NCBI GenBank assembly: GCA_964351865.1
Contig: CAYGPJ010000003.1
Span: forward strand, 1-64,000
DNA length: 64,000 nucleotides
Direction: 5' to 3'
Source of the DNA: JBCDJI01 sp964351865
GTDB lineage: Bacteria; Verrucomicrobiota; Verrucomicrobiia; Methylacidiphilales; JBCBYL01
The position numbers and the translations under genes were made by a program. This document shows positions 8,601-16,366 of this stretch, in pieces. The notes under the pieces were generated by a model. It ran no database searches and was not told where the DNA came from. It saw nothing but the letters and a program-made list of their open reading frames with translations. Position 1 is the stretch's first letter, and the number at the start of each line of letters is the position of its first letter.

Positions 8601-11085
8601 AACCCAACTGGACGGTGGCGCATGGAATCTGGTGGGGGGCACCTTCAGTGTCCGCGGGCTGTCTCTGCTGGCCGGTTCGACGGCTTTCCACGTCAGCGGA
8701 AGTGGAGTTGCGGAACTCGGAAACAATAACAGCGACGTGGTACTCAATGCGGGAAGCACTTTCACCGTTACCGGAGGAGCGGTAACGCTCGGACGTGACC
8801 TCGAAGTGAATGGAGCGGTATTGACGATCGCGGGCGGAACGGTGACGGGCGATGTCGACACCAGCATCGGATCGTTCGGATTCCAATCCGATGGAGTCCT
8901 GAATTTTAATGGCGGCACCACAACGGCATTTGATCTGAATCTGCAGGGAACCGGCGTGCAGGTGAATTTCGGTGGCACGACCAGTGGTTCCTTAATCGTT
9001 GATTCCATTGTGGGCACCAACGGAGTCATTGACTGGACGACCGGGTCACTAATGACGATGACGGTGAGCAGTTCACCGACCTGGGCCGAAACCGAGTGGA
9101 ATGCCGGACGCCTGACCTACAATGGCGCAGGCGTTGCGACACTTGGGACTTGGTCCACGGTCACCACCACCGGCTTCGGTGATGGTAATGTGTTTGCCTA
9201 TGATAGCGGGACTCACACGCTCGCGCTGGGCATTGCAGACACCACGGCTCCAGATGCGCCCACCGGGTTGGGAGCTACGGCGGGGATTGAGTCGGTGAGT
9301 CTGGCATGGACCGCCAATGCGGAGGGAGATCTGGCCAGCTATGCGGTCTATCGCTCCACGAGCAGCAACGGCATCTATAATCAGGTAGGCACAGTGACTG
9401 TTCCGGACACCACGTTTGAGAACACCGAGTTGACGGACGGAACCATGTACTACTACAAAGTGAGTGCGGTGGATACCACGGGCAACGAGTCCGACCTAAG
9501 CGGTTTCGCCGCCGTGCAGCCAGGTCGGGTGAACCAGGCGGCAGAGGGCGAGATCTTTGTTACCGGAACGGTCACGGGAACGCTGGCCGCAGTGGACAGC
9601 AGCGACAACGTTTATCAAGGCATTAACGAAATCGATACGGGCACGACGACGGAACTCGAACACGTCTGGGTCTTTGAAGTGACCGCAGCGGAAGTGGTGA
9701 CGGTCTTTGCGGAAGCCTATCACTCGGGTAACAGTGAAGGGGATGAGTTCATCTTCGCCTATTCAACCGATGACGTGAACTACACCGACATGTTCACCGT
9801 CACCAAGACGGTGGATGATGATACGCAGCAGTATTACATCCTCCCGGGCGGCACCAGTGGCACGGTATATATCCGGGTGCTGGATGCGGACCGCACGGGC
9901 GGCAACCAGCAGCTCGACAGTATTCAGGTGGATGAACTCTACATTGAGTCTCAAACTACAAGTGCGGTGCCGGGTGCTGCATTAAGTCCCAGCCCGGCAG
10001 ATGGAGTGGATGAGGTGAAGGTGGATGCACAGCTAAGCTGGTCGGCAGGACTCGGCACGGTTTCCTACGACGTCTACTTCGGTACGGATCCGGCACCCGC
10101 CTTGCAGGGCAATCAGGCAGGAACCACGTTTGATCCGGGTGCGCTGGAGGCAGGAACAACCTATTACTGGAGAGTCGACGCCATTAACAGCACGGGAACC
10201 GCTGCCGGTGCGGTGTGGTCGTTCACGACCGAAGCTGCCGGCCCGCGCCTCTCTACCGGAGTGATCTCCGGGGTGGATGACAGCTGGCAGACGTTCTCCC
10301 TGTCGGAGAGCTACGACGCGCCGGTCATTGTGGCAAGCGTTGTTAATGCCAGCCCCTCCGAACTGCCGGCCGTAGTGCGCGTGCGCAATGCGGCGGGATC
10401 TTCGTTTGAGATGAAGGTGCAGAACCCGTCCGGAGCCGCCCTCAGCGGGTATACGGTGCATGTCACCGCCGTGGAAGCAGGCGTGTATACTCAGGCGGAA
10501 CATGGCGTGGATCTGGAAGCGATCCAGGTGACGTCGACAGGAACCAATGGCAAGAGCGGCGGCTGGGGCAGTAGTGCCATGCAGCAGATAACGACCGGCA
10601 ACAGCTACACGAATCCTGTCGTGCTGGGGCAGGTGATGAGCGACAACGACAGCAACTGGTCGGTATTCTGGTCCTGCGACGGATCTCCTCAAAATCCAGC
10701 CACGGCTAGCTCGGTCTACGTGGGTAAACATGTCGGTGAGGATACCGTAACGACTCGAGCAGATGAGACGCTGGGTGTGATCATTATTGAGTCCGGATCC
10801 GGCATCCTCGACGGGGTCAGTTATGTGGCGGGCTTGGGCGCCGATAGTGTGAAAGGCGTGGACGATGCCCCGGCATACAGCTACTTACTCAGCGGGCTCT
10901 CGAGTGCCACCTCGGCCACGGTCAGTTCCTCAGGCATGGATGGGGGTGACGGGGGGTGGGCAGTACTCTTCGGGAGCAGTCCGGTAAGCAGCGCGCAGTT
11001 GGATCTGGCGATCAATGAAGATCAGACCAAGGATACCGAACGCAAGCACACGGCCGAACAAGTCAGCTACCTCGTCTTCGAGTAA
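2650..11085 (+). CDS. Giant secreted beta-helix protein with Fn3 and autotransporter-like modules
   Basis: The protein has 2811 residues. The order is: signal peptide (1-25, LLLLLAIPANSQ); pectate-lyase-superfamily right-handed beta-helix (about 75-415, starting 'FGAIPDDGIDDSQAFIDAI'); DNRLRE/CBM96-like domain (435-595); fibronectin III; putative Ig (711-800, 'SISGTPRLGDTGTYFFTVQV'); Fn3; autotransporter-like module 1 (898-1178); two Fn3; modules 2-4 (1370-2194); Fn3; a beta-sandwich domain (about 2296-2434); Fn3-like; and a 280-residue C-terminal domain ending 'YLVFE'. The beta-helix could be a polysaccharide lyase or hydrolase; no catalytic residues can be assigned by eye. The rest looks like binding and spacing modules. 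I start at ATG 2650: GAAGGA lies five bases upstream and the hydrophobic core is close. The ATG at 2602 lies inside a terminator loop. A perfect terminator follows at 11132. Confidence 0.85.
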   Translation: MKTRTLNHLIALVALLLLLAIPANSQETSDLWPNGGLSWDPQTSRLKDFTNVGYLSGTVAIPDATQWPIGVDVTDPQFGAIPDDGIDDSQAFIDAIAACPDNHAVYVPNGRYTILQQIVPDRDYFVLRGEDMYGTVLHFPKYLNEIYIQEVGFGNPEYDDGSNGARHTGIAKGFFRVEGGTHRSIENLTFEFREQMKAGHWEHKGASAISYSDNVVDSWIRNIYIKNGDNALMIGLSERLSVLNIIFDHYIGRPDIIGSGSSHRWVGHIGVAAHNSRYSLFHNIEFKGNYFHELDNNNVPKNCVFSNFSGTDVSLHHHGGGSNNNLYTNASVGNGPGIASLKDTQNNETHWCIYGDDVLAAPTDPVNLTNGHVFVGYDSTQTEIMDANHWYEVIDPSVLFPQNIYLAQLQLPSINKPLPEAPPASPPSPYTGDVIRINPVEDSFTDASEPGVIQDPGAKSFSIGNNMYFKFNLSEVSLNSIARVRLRVSASKFENAPVVLKVSSVGDDTWSEDTLTYTGQPAAVTELDSIEITEDAYDQIVEFDVTSFVQSEWGAGDDVISLVIEKASEGSVQGGIRSREMGIAPELVIEQVADPVPGAPAAPADVKSYSLIGNVQLDWADNPEPDVVSYNVYRSTVSQGLRLYEVPIASGLLTSDFVDVQTYHQTGWDIGMMRYDIAYYYRVTAVDAHGYESESALEIVGTAKGPYDDNLPPSFNPNPVLPAATQYAPYTANLYEEASDPEEDPLYFSKVNGPEWLHIDHDGSISGTPRLGDTGTYFFTVQVNSLGSGRDETTVQITVNPGAPDAPLAVDAISGDASVALDWKHDSEGSANFTFNVFRATVAGGPYTQIDSGLTTSDYTDTGLTNGTTYYYVVTATNASGQSSDSVEVFATPVAGLSIVTNYIGGVITDSASWDTGLPVGQWGRIDQDASMDTSIVLDGYSILHTGGVLVPTGIKGLQLANGSTWITEGLDASTATSFRGVDVSSGASFTLYQGTINTAGNRDWKITQTGSSIVVNGGTINLGRHLLIASDGEFTINGGVINGNPGAGDIGVRSHSNTGTFNFNGGITTVNGIDLGGNNTIFNFGGASAGSLTASAFSSSFGSNSTINFLPGSRMSLTVSGEDEWAAAKWAAGDLTYNGQGVAQLGSWAAVTAPDGLASDVRFEYDSATETLMLANGDLPPSAPQGLSAASGDRQITLSWQMVSEPNVVGYAVYRSDTTGGPYALEANLNVVDEYTDTELVNGTTYYYVVTAINADLNESDASLEQSGIPADASPPVAPASLESAAGNGFVALNWADSGEYDLASYTVYRSETTGGSYSMVGSGLTTSGFVDSLAVNDTNYYYVVTARDTSGNESGWSNERFETPTAGATVNTVFAGGDLNHADSWNFGSPNQSSIIGTVTVNGTAGTLMTDFNLTHTSGILSVIGSGAVGFSGGSYTLDGGTWDAGANGFTALNGAVITINSGTLTTGGTYNSNISDSTFIVNGGTVWNDGSGSRDMSIGGSTFTMNGGVMAIGGNLSNASYQTASILNFNGGTFDANGFDFQIPSLATFGGTTAGSVTVTSSNGLAYDWLADSQISLTVSGADEWAAAAWAAGTLTYNGLGVAELGSWAQVSAPGGLGNDINFAYDSNTETLALETTVWVVATDFLGGDLATAGSWTNGLPTTPGNSGTIAVSGTIQPTATVDYYVTQTAGTISNADFNSTTLSDGIWNLDGGIFTVRGLTLAAGATSFHVSGNGIADLGNNNKDLQLNAGTSFSVTGGTVTLGRHLKASGGVFTITDGTLTGDVDTWIGTPGFQSNGVFNFNGGTTTAYQLDPSGSNTTFNFGGSSEGSLSVTGFAGSFGAGSTINFLPGTLMSLAISGVDEWAAAAWAAGHLTYNGQSTTELGSWAAVTTPDGLEEGVYFAYDSNTETLTLVSPEPIPTGGTDFLGGDINNPDDWDNSLPSYAENPGTVSASGTIEPNSTIHYDVTQTAGTISNANFSGTQLDGGAWNLVGGTFSVRGLSLLAGSTAFHVSGSGVAELGNNNSDVVLNAGSTFTVTGGAVTLGRDLEVNGAVLTIAGGTVTGDVDTSIGSFGFQSDGVLNFNGGTTTAFDLNLQGTGVQVNFGGTTSGSLIVDSIVGTNGVIDWTTGSLMTMTVSSSPTWAETEWNAGRLTYNGAGVATLGTWSTVTTTGFGDGNVFAYDSGTHTLALGIADTTAPDAPTGLGATAGIESVSLAWTANAEGDLASYAVYRSTSSNGIYNQVGTVTVPDTTFENTELTDGTMYYYKVSAVDTTGNESDLSGFAAVQPGRVNQAAEGEIFVTGTVTGTLAAVDSSDNVYQGINEIDTGTTTELEHVWVFEVTAAEVVTVFAEAYHSGNSEGDEFIFAYSTDDVNYTDMFTVTKTVDDDTQQYYILPGGTSGTVYIRVLDADRTGGNQQLDSIQVDELYIESQTTSAVPGAALSPSPADGVDEVKVDAQLSWSAGLGTVSYDVYFGTDPAPALQGNQAGTTFDPGALEAGTTYYWRVDAINSTGTAAGAVWSFTTEAAGPRLSTGVISGVDDSWQTFSLSESYDAPVIVASVVNASPSELPAVVRVRNAAGSSFEMKVQNPSGAALSGYTVHVTAVEAGVYTQAEHGVDLEAIQVTSTGTNGKSGGWGSSAMQQITTGNSYTNPVVLGQVMSDNDSNWSVFWSCDGSPQNPATASSVYVGKHVGEDTVTTRADETLGVIIIESGSGILDGVSYVAGLGADSVKGVDDAPAYSYLLSGLSSATSATVSSSGMDGGDGGWAVLFGSSPVSSAQLDLAINEDQTKDTERKHTAEQVSYLVFE
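5344..6180 (+). repeat. Autotransporter-like module 1 of 4
   Basis: About 280 residues of G/N/T-rich beta-solenoid repeats ('FNFNGGITTVNGIDLGGNNTIFNFGG') close with the signature 'LTVSGEDEWAAAKWAAGDLTYNGQGVAQLGSWAAV', which recurs in the other three modules. Two Fn3 domains separate it from module 2. Confidence 0.75.
6763..7563 (+). repeat. Autotransporter-like module 2 of 4
   Basis: Same architecture as module 1. It starts 'VFAGGDLNHADSWNFGSP' and closes with 'LTVSGADEWAAAAWAAGTLTYNGLGVAELGSWAQV'. It is directly followed by module 3. Confidence 0.75.
7588..8400 (+). repeat. Autotransporter-like module 3 of 4 (tandem with module 4)
   Basis: It starts 'DFLGGDLATAGSWTNGLP' and closes 'AISGVDEWAAAAWAAGHLTYNGQ'. 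Modules 3 and 4 are the closest pair: they share 'VTQTAGTISNA', 'WNL-GG-F-VRGL-L-AG-T-FHVSG-G-A-LGNNN' and 'GVFNFNGGTTTA' in the same order, as expected from a tandem duplication. Confidence 0.8.
8431..9231 (+). repeat. Autotransporter-like module 4 of 4
   Basis: It starts 'DFLGGDINNPDDWDNSLP' and closes with a diverged form of the module signature, 'SSPTWAETEWNAGRLTYNGAGVATLGTWS'. It is most similar to module 3, which immediately precedes it. Confidence 0.8.
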
Positions 11086-11131
11086 TGCAGAAGAACTTCT
11101 GCTAAAATGGTATATAAACTCCTGACATTTT

Positions 11132-11165
11132 CAAAACACCCTGAACGAAAGTTCAGGGTGTTTTG
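11132..11165 (+). terminator. Terminator after the first giant gene
   Basis: CAAAACACCCTGAAC and GTTCAGGGTGTTTTG form a perfect 15-bp stem closed by a GAAA tetraloop. It lies 46 bases after the stop codon. Confidence 0.9.
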
Positions 11166-11272
11166 CGTATCATCCCCAGTAGTCCTCACAGAGGAATTCA
11201 TTTCCATAAATAAAAGTAAGTTATAATAGATATTACTTGCCGCGATAGTCTCAGTTTCTATATTTGCTATCA

Positions 11273-14200
11273 GTGAAGATTCGTCGCCTGATCTTTGGAG
11301 TTGTCGTCATTGCCTTATTGGGGATGGTCTTCCTGTACTGGAGCACTTCATCTGATCGTCCGGAATCCACTGAGGTCACCGATCCATCCCTTCCGGCAGT
11401 TGGCGCTGAGTCTCCGTCTCCCCCCAATAGCGTGACGACAGGAACGGGCAACGTGCAGGACGCGCATCACTTCAGCCCTGAAATGCAGGCTTTGGTGAGT
11501 GGCATCCACGCCGGGCAGCCCGTGCGGGTACAGGTCGGCGGGGAAGTGCAACGCTATCTCTTCCGCAGTAAACGCATCACCACGGAAAACTTTCAGATCT
11601 CGTCGGGCACTGCCACCCAATTCCCTGCTTCTTTTGAAATTTTCGAAGGTCGCCAGATTCAAGCCGATGGCGGCCTTACGGGCGCTGCGACGCTGGCGGT
11701 GGTCAACGGTTCGGTTTCCATGGCCTACACCACCGAGGGTGGCGATTTCCTGATTGAGGAAAATGAAAACGGTGAACTGGAATCGCGCACGCTGTTGAGT
11801 CGGGAAGCAGGATCCACCTGGGGGCATTTTCAATGCGACGAATCAAACGGGTTGGCTGGGATCATGGATGCCGCCGGCGGTGCAGCGGAACCACCTCGGG
11901 CGGAAGCTGAGATCACGCTGGCGGCAGGAGCAGAAACGGCAGCCGAGCCAACAGTCGAAGGCGCCCGGGCGAGTCATCCGTATTTCCGGCTGGGTTCGCA
12001 ATATGATGCCTCGCTCAAAGACATTCTGATTCTGATGATTTCGAGTAAATCCAGAACCGGTACGAACCTCAGCAGCAAGGCGGCCACCTATTTTACCTAC
12101 GCCGCTACGGCCGCAGACGTCTATGAACGTCAACTGGGTCTGCGGTATCTGCTGCAGGAATTAATTCTTATTCCTAGCAATTCGACGGAGGACGATATTG
12201 AGCCAGCGGTCAACGACCCGAATGACTTAGGGAGTGATGATCTGGCGGCGCTGGAGGCCTGGTGCGATACCCACCGCAATCAGAGCACCTACCAATGGGG
12301 CCATGCCATGGGCTGGACGCTGGTCGATGGCAGCGGTGGCGGCTGGGTCGGTTGGGCCTGGCTCGATAACTATGGAAGCTCAGGCAACGCATTCTCAGTC
12401 AATGAACCGGAATGGACCTGGGGGGTGCACATTCACGAGTTAGGCCATAATGTCGGAGCCAGCCACACCAATCAGGGGGCGATGGATCCGACCGTTTCGA
12501 AATCCAATCCGAAGGAAGACTTTTTCACCGAAAATCAGGCCTCGGGCGGTTACACCGCCGCTACGGACATTTATAACTACATGTCCAGTCCGAGTCGTAA
12601 TTATATTACCGGTCCGGCCAATCTGCGCAATCCGGTGGAGATGCCTTTTGGGGTGGATGATACGGTAGCCACGGCGGCCGATACTGCTCTCACCTTTAAT
12701 CCTTTGTCGAATGATGAACCATCCACTCCATTGTTCGGGGCGACGAATAACCTGCGCCTGGTTGAAGTCGGGCAGGTCTTTCCCAAGGCCGCGGGGACAG
12801 CAACGGTGGCAGGCAATGAAATCACCTTCACTCCGACCACTGGCTTTAGCGGCAATGTCTGGTTGAGCTACACCGTGGGCGGCGATGTGGGTAACGGTGG
12901 CAAGGGCTGGCTGCACTCGGCGGACGTGGTCATCACGGTCGGGGGCAGCAGTTCCGACCCGAGCCAGAATCCTGCCATCAGCACGACCACCGATGAGGTG
13001 CAAACGGACTATTCGGGACCGATCCGCATCAATCCGCTGCTGAATGATGAAGGCAAAGGCAGGCTGTGGGCAGGCGATGTCGATGCAATCAACTTTGATG
13101 TGGGAACCGCTGAAAGCTATTCCGATGGAGCATTTCATCTGGTGAGTGCTCAAGTCATCAGCGGAGGCAATAACAACAACCTGAGCTACGAAACCGCTGA
13201 AATGACGCGGGACTCATCGAATGCTCAGTCGAATACCGGCTACCTCATTTACACCCCGGACGGCAATGAGTCGAGCCAGGTGGTGATTGAATACACGGTG
13301 GAGGATGCCAACGGGAATCAAAGCACGGGAACGATTCACCTCAATGAGGCTGAGACGGTGGGTGTTGCTGCGGACTCTGCTTTTCTAGCCGAGCAGGCAG
13401 GAAAGGTGGCAACCGTAACCTTTACCCGCAACGGAAGTGTGACGAACTCAGAGTGGGTCGATTTCTTTATTACGGGCAGTATGAAGCTCTCCGGTAGTGA
13501 CAGCGATGTGGCGATCGCGGGTTACGATAAGTTGGATCCGGTCCAAAAGACCGGCCGGATTACCATACCCGCCGGGCAGTCGGTTGCCTCGCTCAAGCTA
13601 TCGTTCATGGACGATAGCATCGAGGAAGGTTTAGAGACGGTGACCATTCAGATCGGGGCGGTGGAGAGTCTGCTGGTAGATGCGGGTGCGGACGCAGCGA
13701 CGGTTGCCGTTTCCGATACCGGGGAAATCTATCGGGAGGACTTCGATGGCTTTTTATCTGACTGGGGGGATTGGGTTGATGCCGGTCCAACGGGTTCCTG
13801 GGATGCGAATTCCGGGGGCACGCCCAGTGGTTCTACCGGTCCGAATAACGATCACACCCAGGGCAATGCGAATGGGGTGTATCTGTATCGGGAGGCCAGC
13901 GGGGCGGGAACCGGATCCCAGGCGGATCTGGTCAGCCCGACGATTGACCTCTCTGGCGCAACCAGTCCAACGGTGGAATTTTATTATCACATGTATGGCG
14001 CGGCCATGGGCGATCTCCATGTGGATGTGTATTCGGGAGGTATCTGGATCGAAGATGTGATTCCGGTCATTTCCGGGCAACAGCAAGCGAATCAGGCTGA
14101 TCCCTGGCTCAAAGCCTCCGTGGATGTCTCCGGTTATAAAACCAGCGATTTCAAAGTGCGGCTCCGTTCTTATGTCGGATCCAGTTTCACCAGCGATATT

Positions 14201-16234
14201 TCGGTGGATGATTTCCTGATTATCGATGACATCACCTTCGCGAACGAAAGTCTCAGCCTGGTGGGGCAGCCCCAATCCCAGGTGGTGGACTCAGGGGGCG
14301 CGTTCTATCTTTCGGTGGTGGCACAGGCTTATCCCGCTCCTACCTACCAATGGAAGAAGGGGGGGGGCAACATTCCCGGCGCGACCAATTCAGTGTATTT
14401 TGTTGCAGCGGCCGATGGAGCGGACTCAGGCGACTACACCTGTGACGTGACCAGCGGCACCACGCTCACCAGTTCCACCGCCACCGTATCCGTGATTGCA
14501 CCGCCAGTGAATGTTACGGCAACCACCGGTGATGGCGACATCACTTTGAATTGGGATGACATCAGCGCCGGAAACTTTGATAGTTTCTCTGTGTTCCGGA
14601 GTACCACCTCGGGAGAGGTTGGAACGGCGCTGGACACGGACATTGCCACCAGCTCATATACGGACACGAATGTCACTGCGGGCACGACGTATTACTATGT
14701 GGTCAGGGCAATCTATGATGGCCCAATCGAATCGGATAACAGTGTGGAGGTCTCGATTGCCGCCCGCCTCAATACCGCGGCTCCGGTGGTGGATGCGGGA
14801 GCGGACCAGACGGTGTTACTGCAGGGCGGAACACCCGTGCCGGTGACCACGGGGGCTGCTATCTCACTGGTCGCTGGAGTTGGCTTGGATGATGGGCAGG
14901 ATGCGACATGGGAAGACAATGACGGACTATGGAGCCTGCCACTGGACACGGCAAATGGGGTCAGCTTTGGGGCCTCCGGGAGTGGACTGCCCGCGCTGAG
15001 CTTCGCCTACGATTTCCCGGGAGGACTCTCAGGGCAGGGGGGTGGCGAAGGAGCGAGTATGCGCGACCAGAACGTCAATAATGATCCGGTGACGATTGAA
15101 ATCTGGTTTAAGCCCGATGCTTCCGCCAGTTACCCGTCGCGTGGTCAGGTGTTGTGGGAGACCGGTGGGGGCACCGGGTTGGGCATCTTCTATAAAGACG
15201 GTTTCGTCGAGGTGGCTCACGATAGTGATCAGGACCGAATCAGCGCAGACGTCAGTTCGCTGACGGGAGAATTCATTCAGGCCGTGGTTACGTTTGATAC
15301 CGGCGGGTCGACAGACAATTACAAGCTCTATATCAACGGCAGTCTCCAGATCACCAGCAGTCGCAGTGATACCGACATATCGGGATCCGATGCAGCCGGA
15401 TTAGGTGAACGCGGCGGATCCAATGTCGGCGGAGCGGGTAACGGTGATTCCAATACCACTAGCTTCGATGGTAAAATCGCTATTTTCCGAGCCTGGCACG
15501 ATCGTGTGCTGACGGATGCTGAAGTTGCCGACAATTACAATTCGGTGGCGGGCGGGGTGGCTGCCACGGTCACTCTGGATGGAACGGTGACCGATGCCGA
15601 TGGAGATACACCCACCACCACGTGGACGAAAGTCTCGGGTCCGGGACTGGTGAATTTTGACGATGCCTCCGCAATCGATACGACGGCCACCATTACCCAG
15701 GTGGGAACCTATGTCCTGCAACTGACGGCGGATGACGGGCTGCTGCAGACTTCTGATCAGATCACCCTCACCATCACGGACGGTGCGGATGCAGATACCG
15801 ACGGTATGGATGACCAATGGGAAAACACTTACTTTGGCGGTCTGGGCCAGCCAGCCGATGGCGACTTTGATGGCGATGGGGTCGCGAATATCCTGGAGCG
15901 CGCCTTCGGCACCTTGCCGAATGATAGTTCCAGTGCGAATTTGCCGACGCCTGAGATGGTCGATGAGGGGGGAACGGACTATCTGTCGATTACCTACCGT
16001 CGACTCAAAGGAGGCACTGGCACGTCCGGAGTAGACTACACGGTGGAGGGATTGATCTATACTGTAGAATATGACATCGATTTGACTGATCCCTGGAGTA
16101 GTGGGTCAGTGGTGCAGGTGGGCAGTGCCTCCGATAATGGCGATGGAACCGAGACGGTGACGGTGCGGCTCAGTAGTGCCGTCAGCTCAGAAACCAAGCA
16201 GTTTATCCGGGTAAAGGTCACCGCGACGCCTTAA
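11273..16234 (+). CDS. Giant metzincin metalloprotease with adhesion-type modules
   Basis: This 1653-residue protein has an N-terminal hydrophobic segment (about 7-24) serving as signal or anchor. A catalytic region (about 235-446) carries the full metzincin zinc motif HELGHNVGASH at 388-398 (HExxHxxGxxH) and a later 'IYNYMS' that could be the Met-turn. It resembles reprolysin-like M12 enzymes. Then come two tandem-95/cadherin-like Ig domains (457-690), Calx-beta (697-813), MAM-like (820-991), Ig-like (993-1076), Fn3, LamG-like jelly roll (1197-1426), PKD-like (1428-1503), thrombospondin-3-like Ca-binding 'DADTDGMDD...DFDGDGVAN', and a C-terminal domain ending 'KQFIRVKVTATP', shared with the next gene. 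It would act outside the cell. The start is uncertain: GTG at 11273 gives a neat MKIRRLIF n-region, TTG at 11264 is possible, and neither has a clear ribosome binding site. Confidence 0.8.
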   Translation: MKIRRLIFGVVVIALLGMVFLYWSTSSDRPESTEVTDPSLPAVGAESPSPPNSVTTGTGNVQDAHHFSPEMQALVSGIHAGQPVRVQVGGEVQRYLFRSKRITTENFQISSGTATQFPASFEIFEGRQIQADGGLTGAATLAVVNGSVSMAYTTEGGDFLIEENENGELESRTLLSREAGSTWGHFQCDESNGLAGIMDAAGGAAEPPRAEAEITLAAGAETAAEPTVEGARASHPYFRLGSQYDASLKDILILMISSKSRTGTNLSSKAATYFTYAATAADVYERQLGLRYLLQELILIPSNSTEDDIEPAVNDPNDLGSDDLAALEAWCDTHRNQSTYQWGHAMGWTLVDGSGGGWVGWAWLDNYGSSGNAFSVNEPEWTWGVHIHELGHNVGASHTNQGAMDPTVSKSNPKEDFFTENQASGGYTAATDIYNYMSSPSRNYITGPANLRNPVEMPFGVDDTVATAADTALTFNPLSNDEPSTPLFGATNNLRLVEVGQVFPKAAGTATVAGNEITFTPTTGFSGNVWLSYTVGGDVGNGGKGWLHSADVVITVGGSSSDPSQNPAISTTTDEVQTDYSGPIRINPLLNDEGKGRLWAGDVDAINFDVGTAESYSDGAFHLVSAQVISGGNNNNLSYETAEMTRDSSNAQSNTGYLIYTPDGNESSQVVIEYTVEDANGNQSTGTIHLNEAETVGVAADSAFLAEQAGKVATVTFTRNGSVTNSEWVDFFITGSMKLSGSDSDVAIAGYDKLDPVQKTGRITIPAGQSVASLKLSFMDDSIEEGLETVTIQIGAVESLLVDAGADAATVAVSDTGEIYREDFDGFLSDWGDWVDAGPTGSWDANSGGTPSGSTGPNNDHTQGNANGVYLYREASGAGTGSQADLVSPTIDLSGATSPTVEFYYHMYGAAMGDLHVDVYSGGIWIEDVIPVISGQQQANQADPWLKASVDVSGYKTSDFKVRLRSYVGSSFTSDISVDDFLIIDDITFANESLSLVGQPQSQVVDSGGAFYLSVVAQAYPAPTYQWKKGGGNIPGATNSVYFVAAADGADSGDYTCDVTSGTTLTSSTATVSVIAPPVNVTATTGDGDITLNWDDISAGNFDSFSVFRSTTSGEVGTALDTDIATSSYTDTNVTAGTTYYYVVRAIYDGPIESDNSVEVSIAARLNTAAPVVDAGADQTVLLQGGTPVPVTTGAAISLVAGVGLDDGQDATWEDNDGLWSLPLDTANGVSFGASGSGLPALSFAYDFPGGLSGQGGGEGASMRDQNVNNDPVTIEIWFKPDASASYPSRGQVLWETGGGTGLGIFYKDGFVEVAHDSDQDRISADVSSLTGEFIQAVVTFDTGGSTDNYKLYINGSLQITSSRSDTDISGSDAAGLGERGGSNVGGAGNGDSNTTSFDGKIAIFRAWHDRVLTDAEVADNYNSVAGGVAATVTLDGTVTDADGDTPTTTWTKVSGPGLVNFDDASAIDTTATITQVGTYVLQLTADDGLLQTSDQITLTITDGADADTDGMDDQWENTYFGGLGQPADGDFDGDGVANILERAFGTLPNDSSSANLPTPEMVDEGGTDYLSITYRRLKGGTGTSGVDYTVEGLIYTVEYDIDLTDPWSSGSVVQVGSASDNGDGTETVTVRLSSAVSSETKQFIRVKVTATP
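15784..16234 (+). repeat. Shared C-terminal cassette, copy 1
   Basis: This codes for a thrombospondin-3-like segment plus about 100 residues ('YRRLKGGTGTSGVDYTVEGLIYTVEYDIDL...') and is strongly similar at DNA level to the end of the next gene (23959-24397). For example, both carry TTTGATGGCGATGG...AATATCCTGGA(G/A)CGCGCCTTCGG. It may be a surface-retention or sorting domain; that role is inferred only from its position. Confidence 0.75.
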
Positions 16235-16366
16235 AGGCATTGCTATCAGGCAGATACCCTCATTTTTCACGAGTTTGCCTATATTTTCATGCAATTAATA
16301 TGTATTTATGATTGTCTATTAATTATTATTAAATAGTTTTTTATCCATCTACTATAGATCCTGCCC

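Noticed and set aside
5344..9231. CRISPR-like or satellite array in the giant gene
   Set aside because: The periodicity is about 810 bp, in frame and protein-coding, with diverged repeats. It reflects tandem protein modules.
8314..10731. Several long minus-strand open frames (such as 8314-8886 and 10033-10731)
   Set aside because: They are antisense shadows of the repetitive giant gene. Their translations are low-complexity mirror images of the Fn3 and solenoid repeats.
12440..13153. 237-codon minus-strand open frame
   Set aside because: It is antisense to the cadherin-like Ig domains of the metalloprotease and has no signal peptide or motif.
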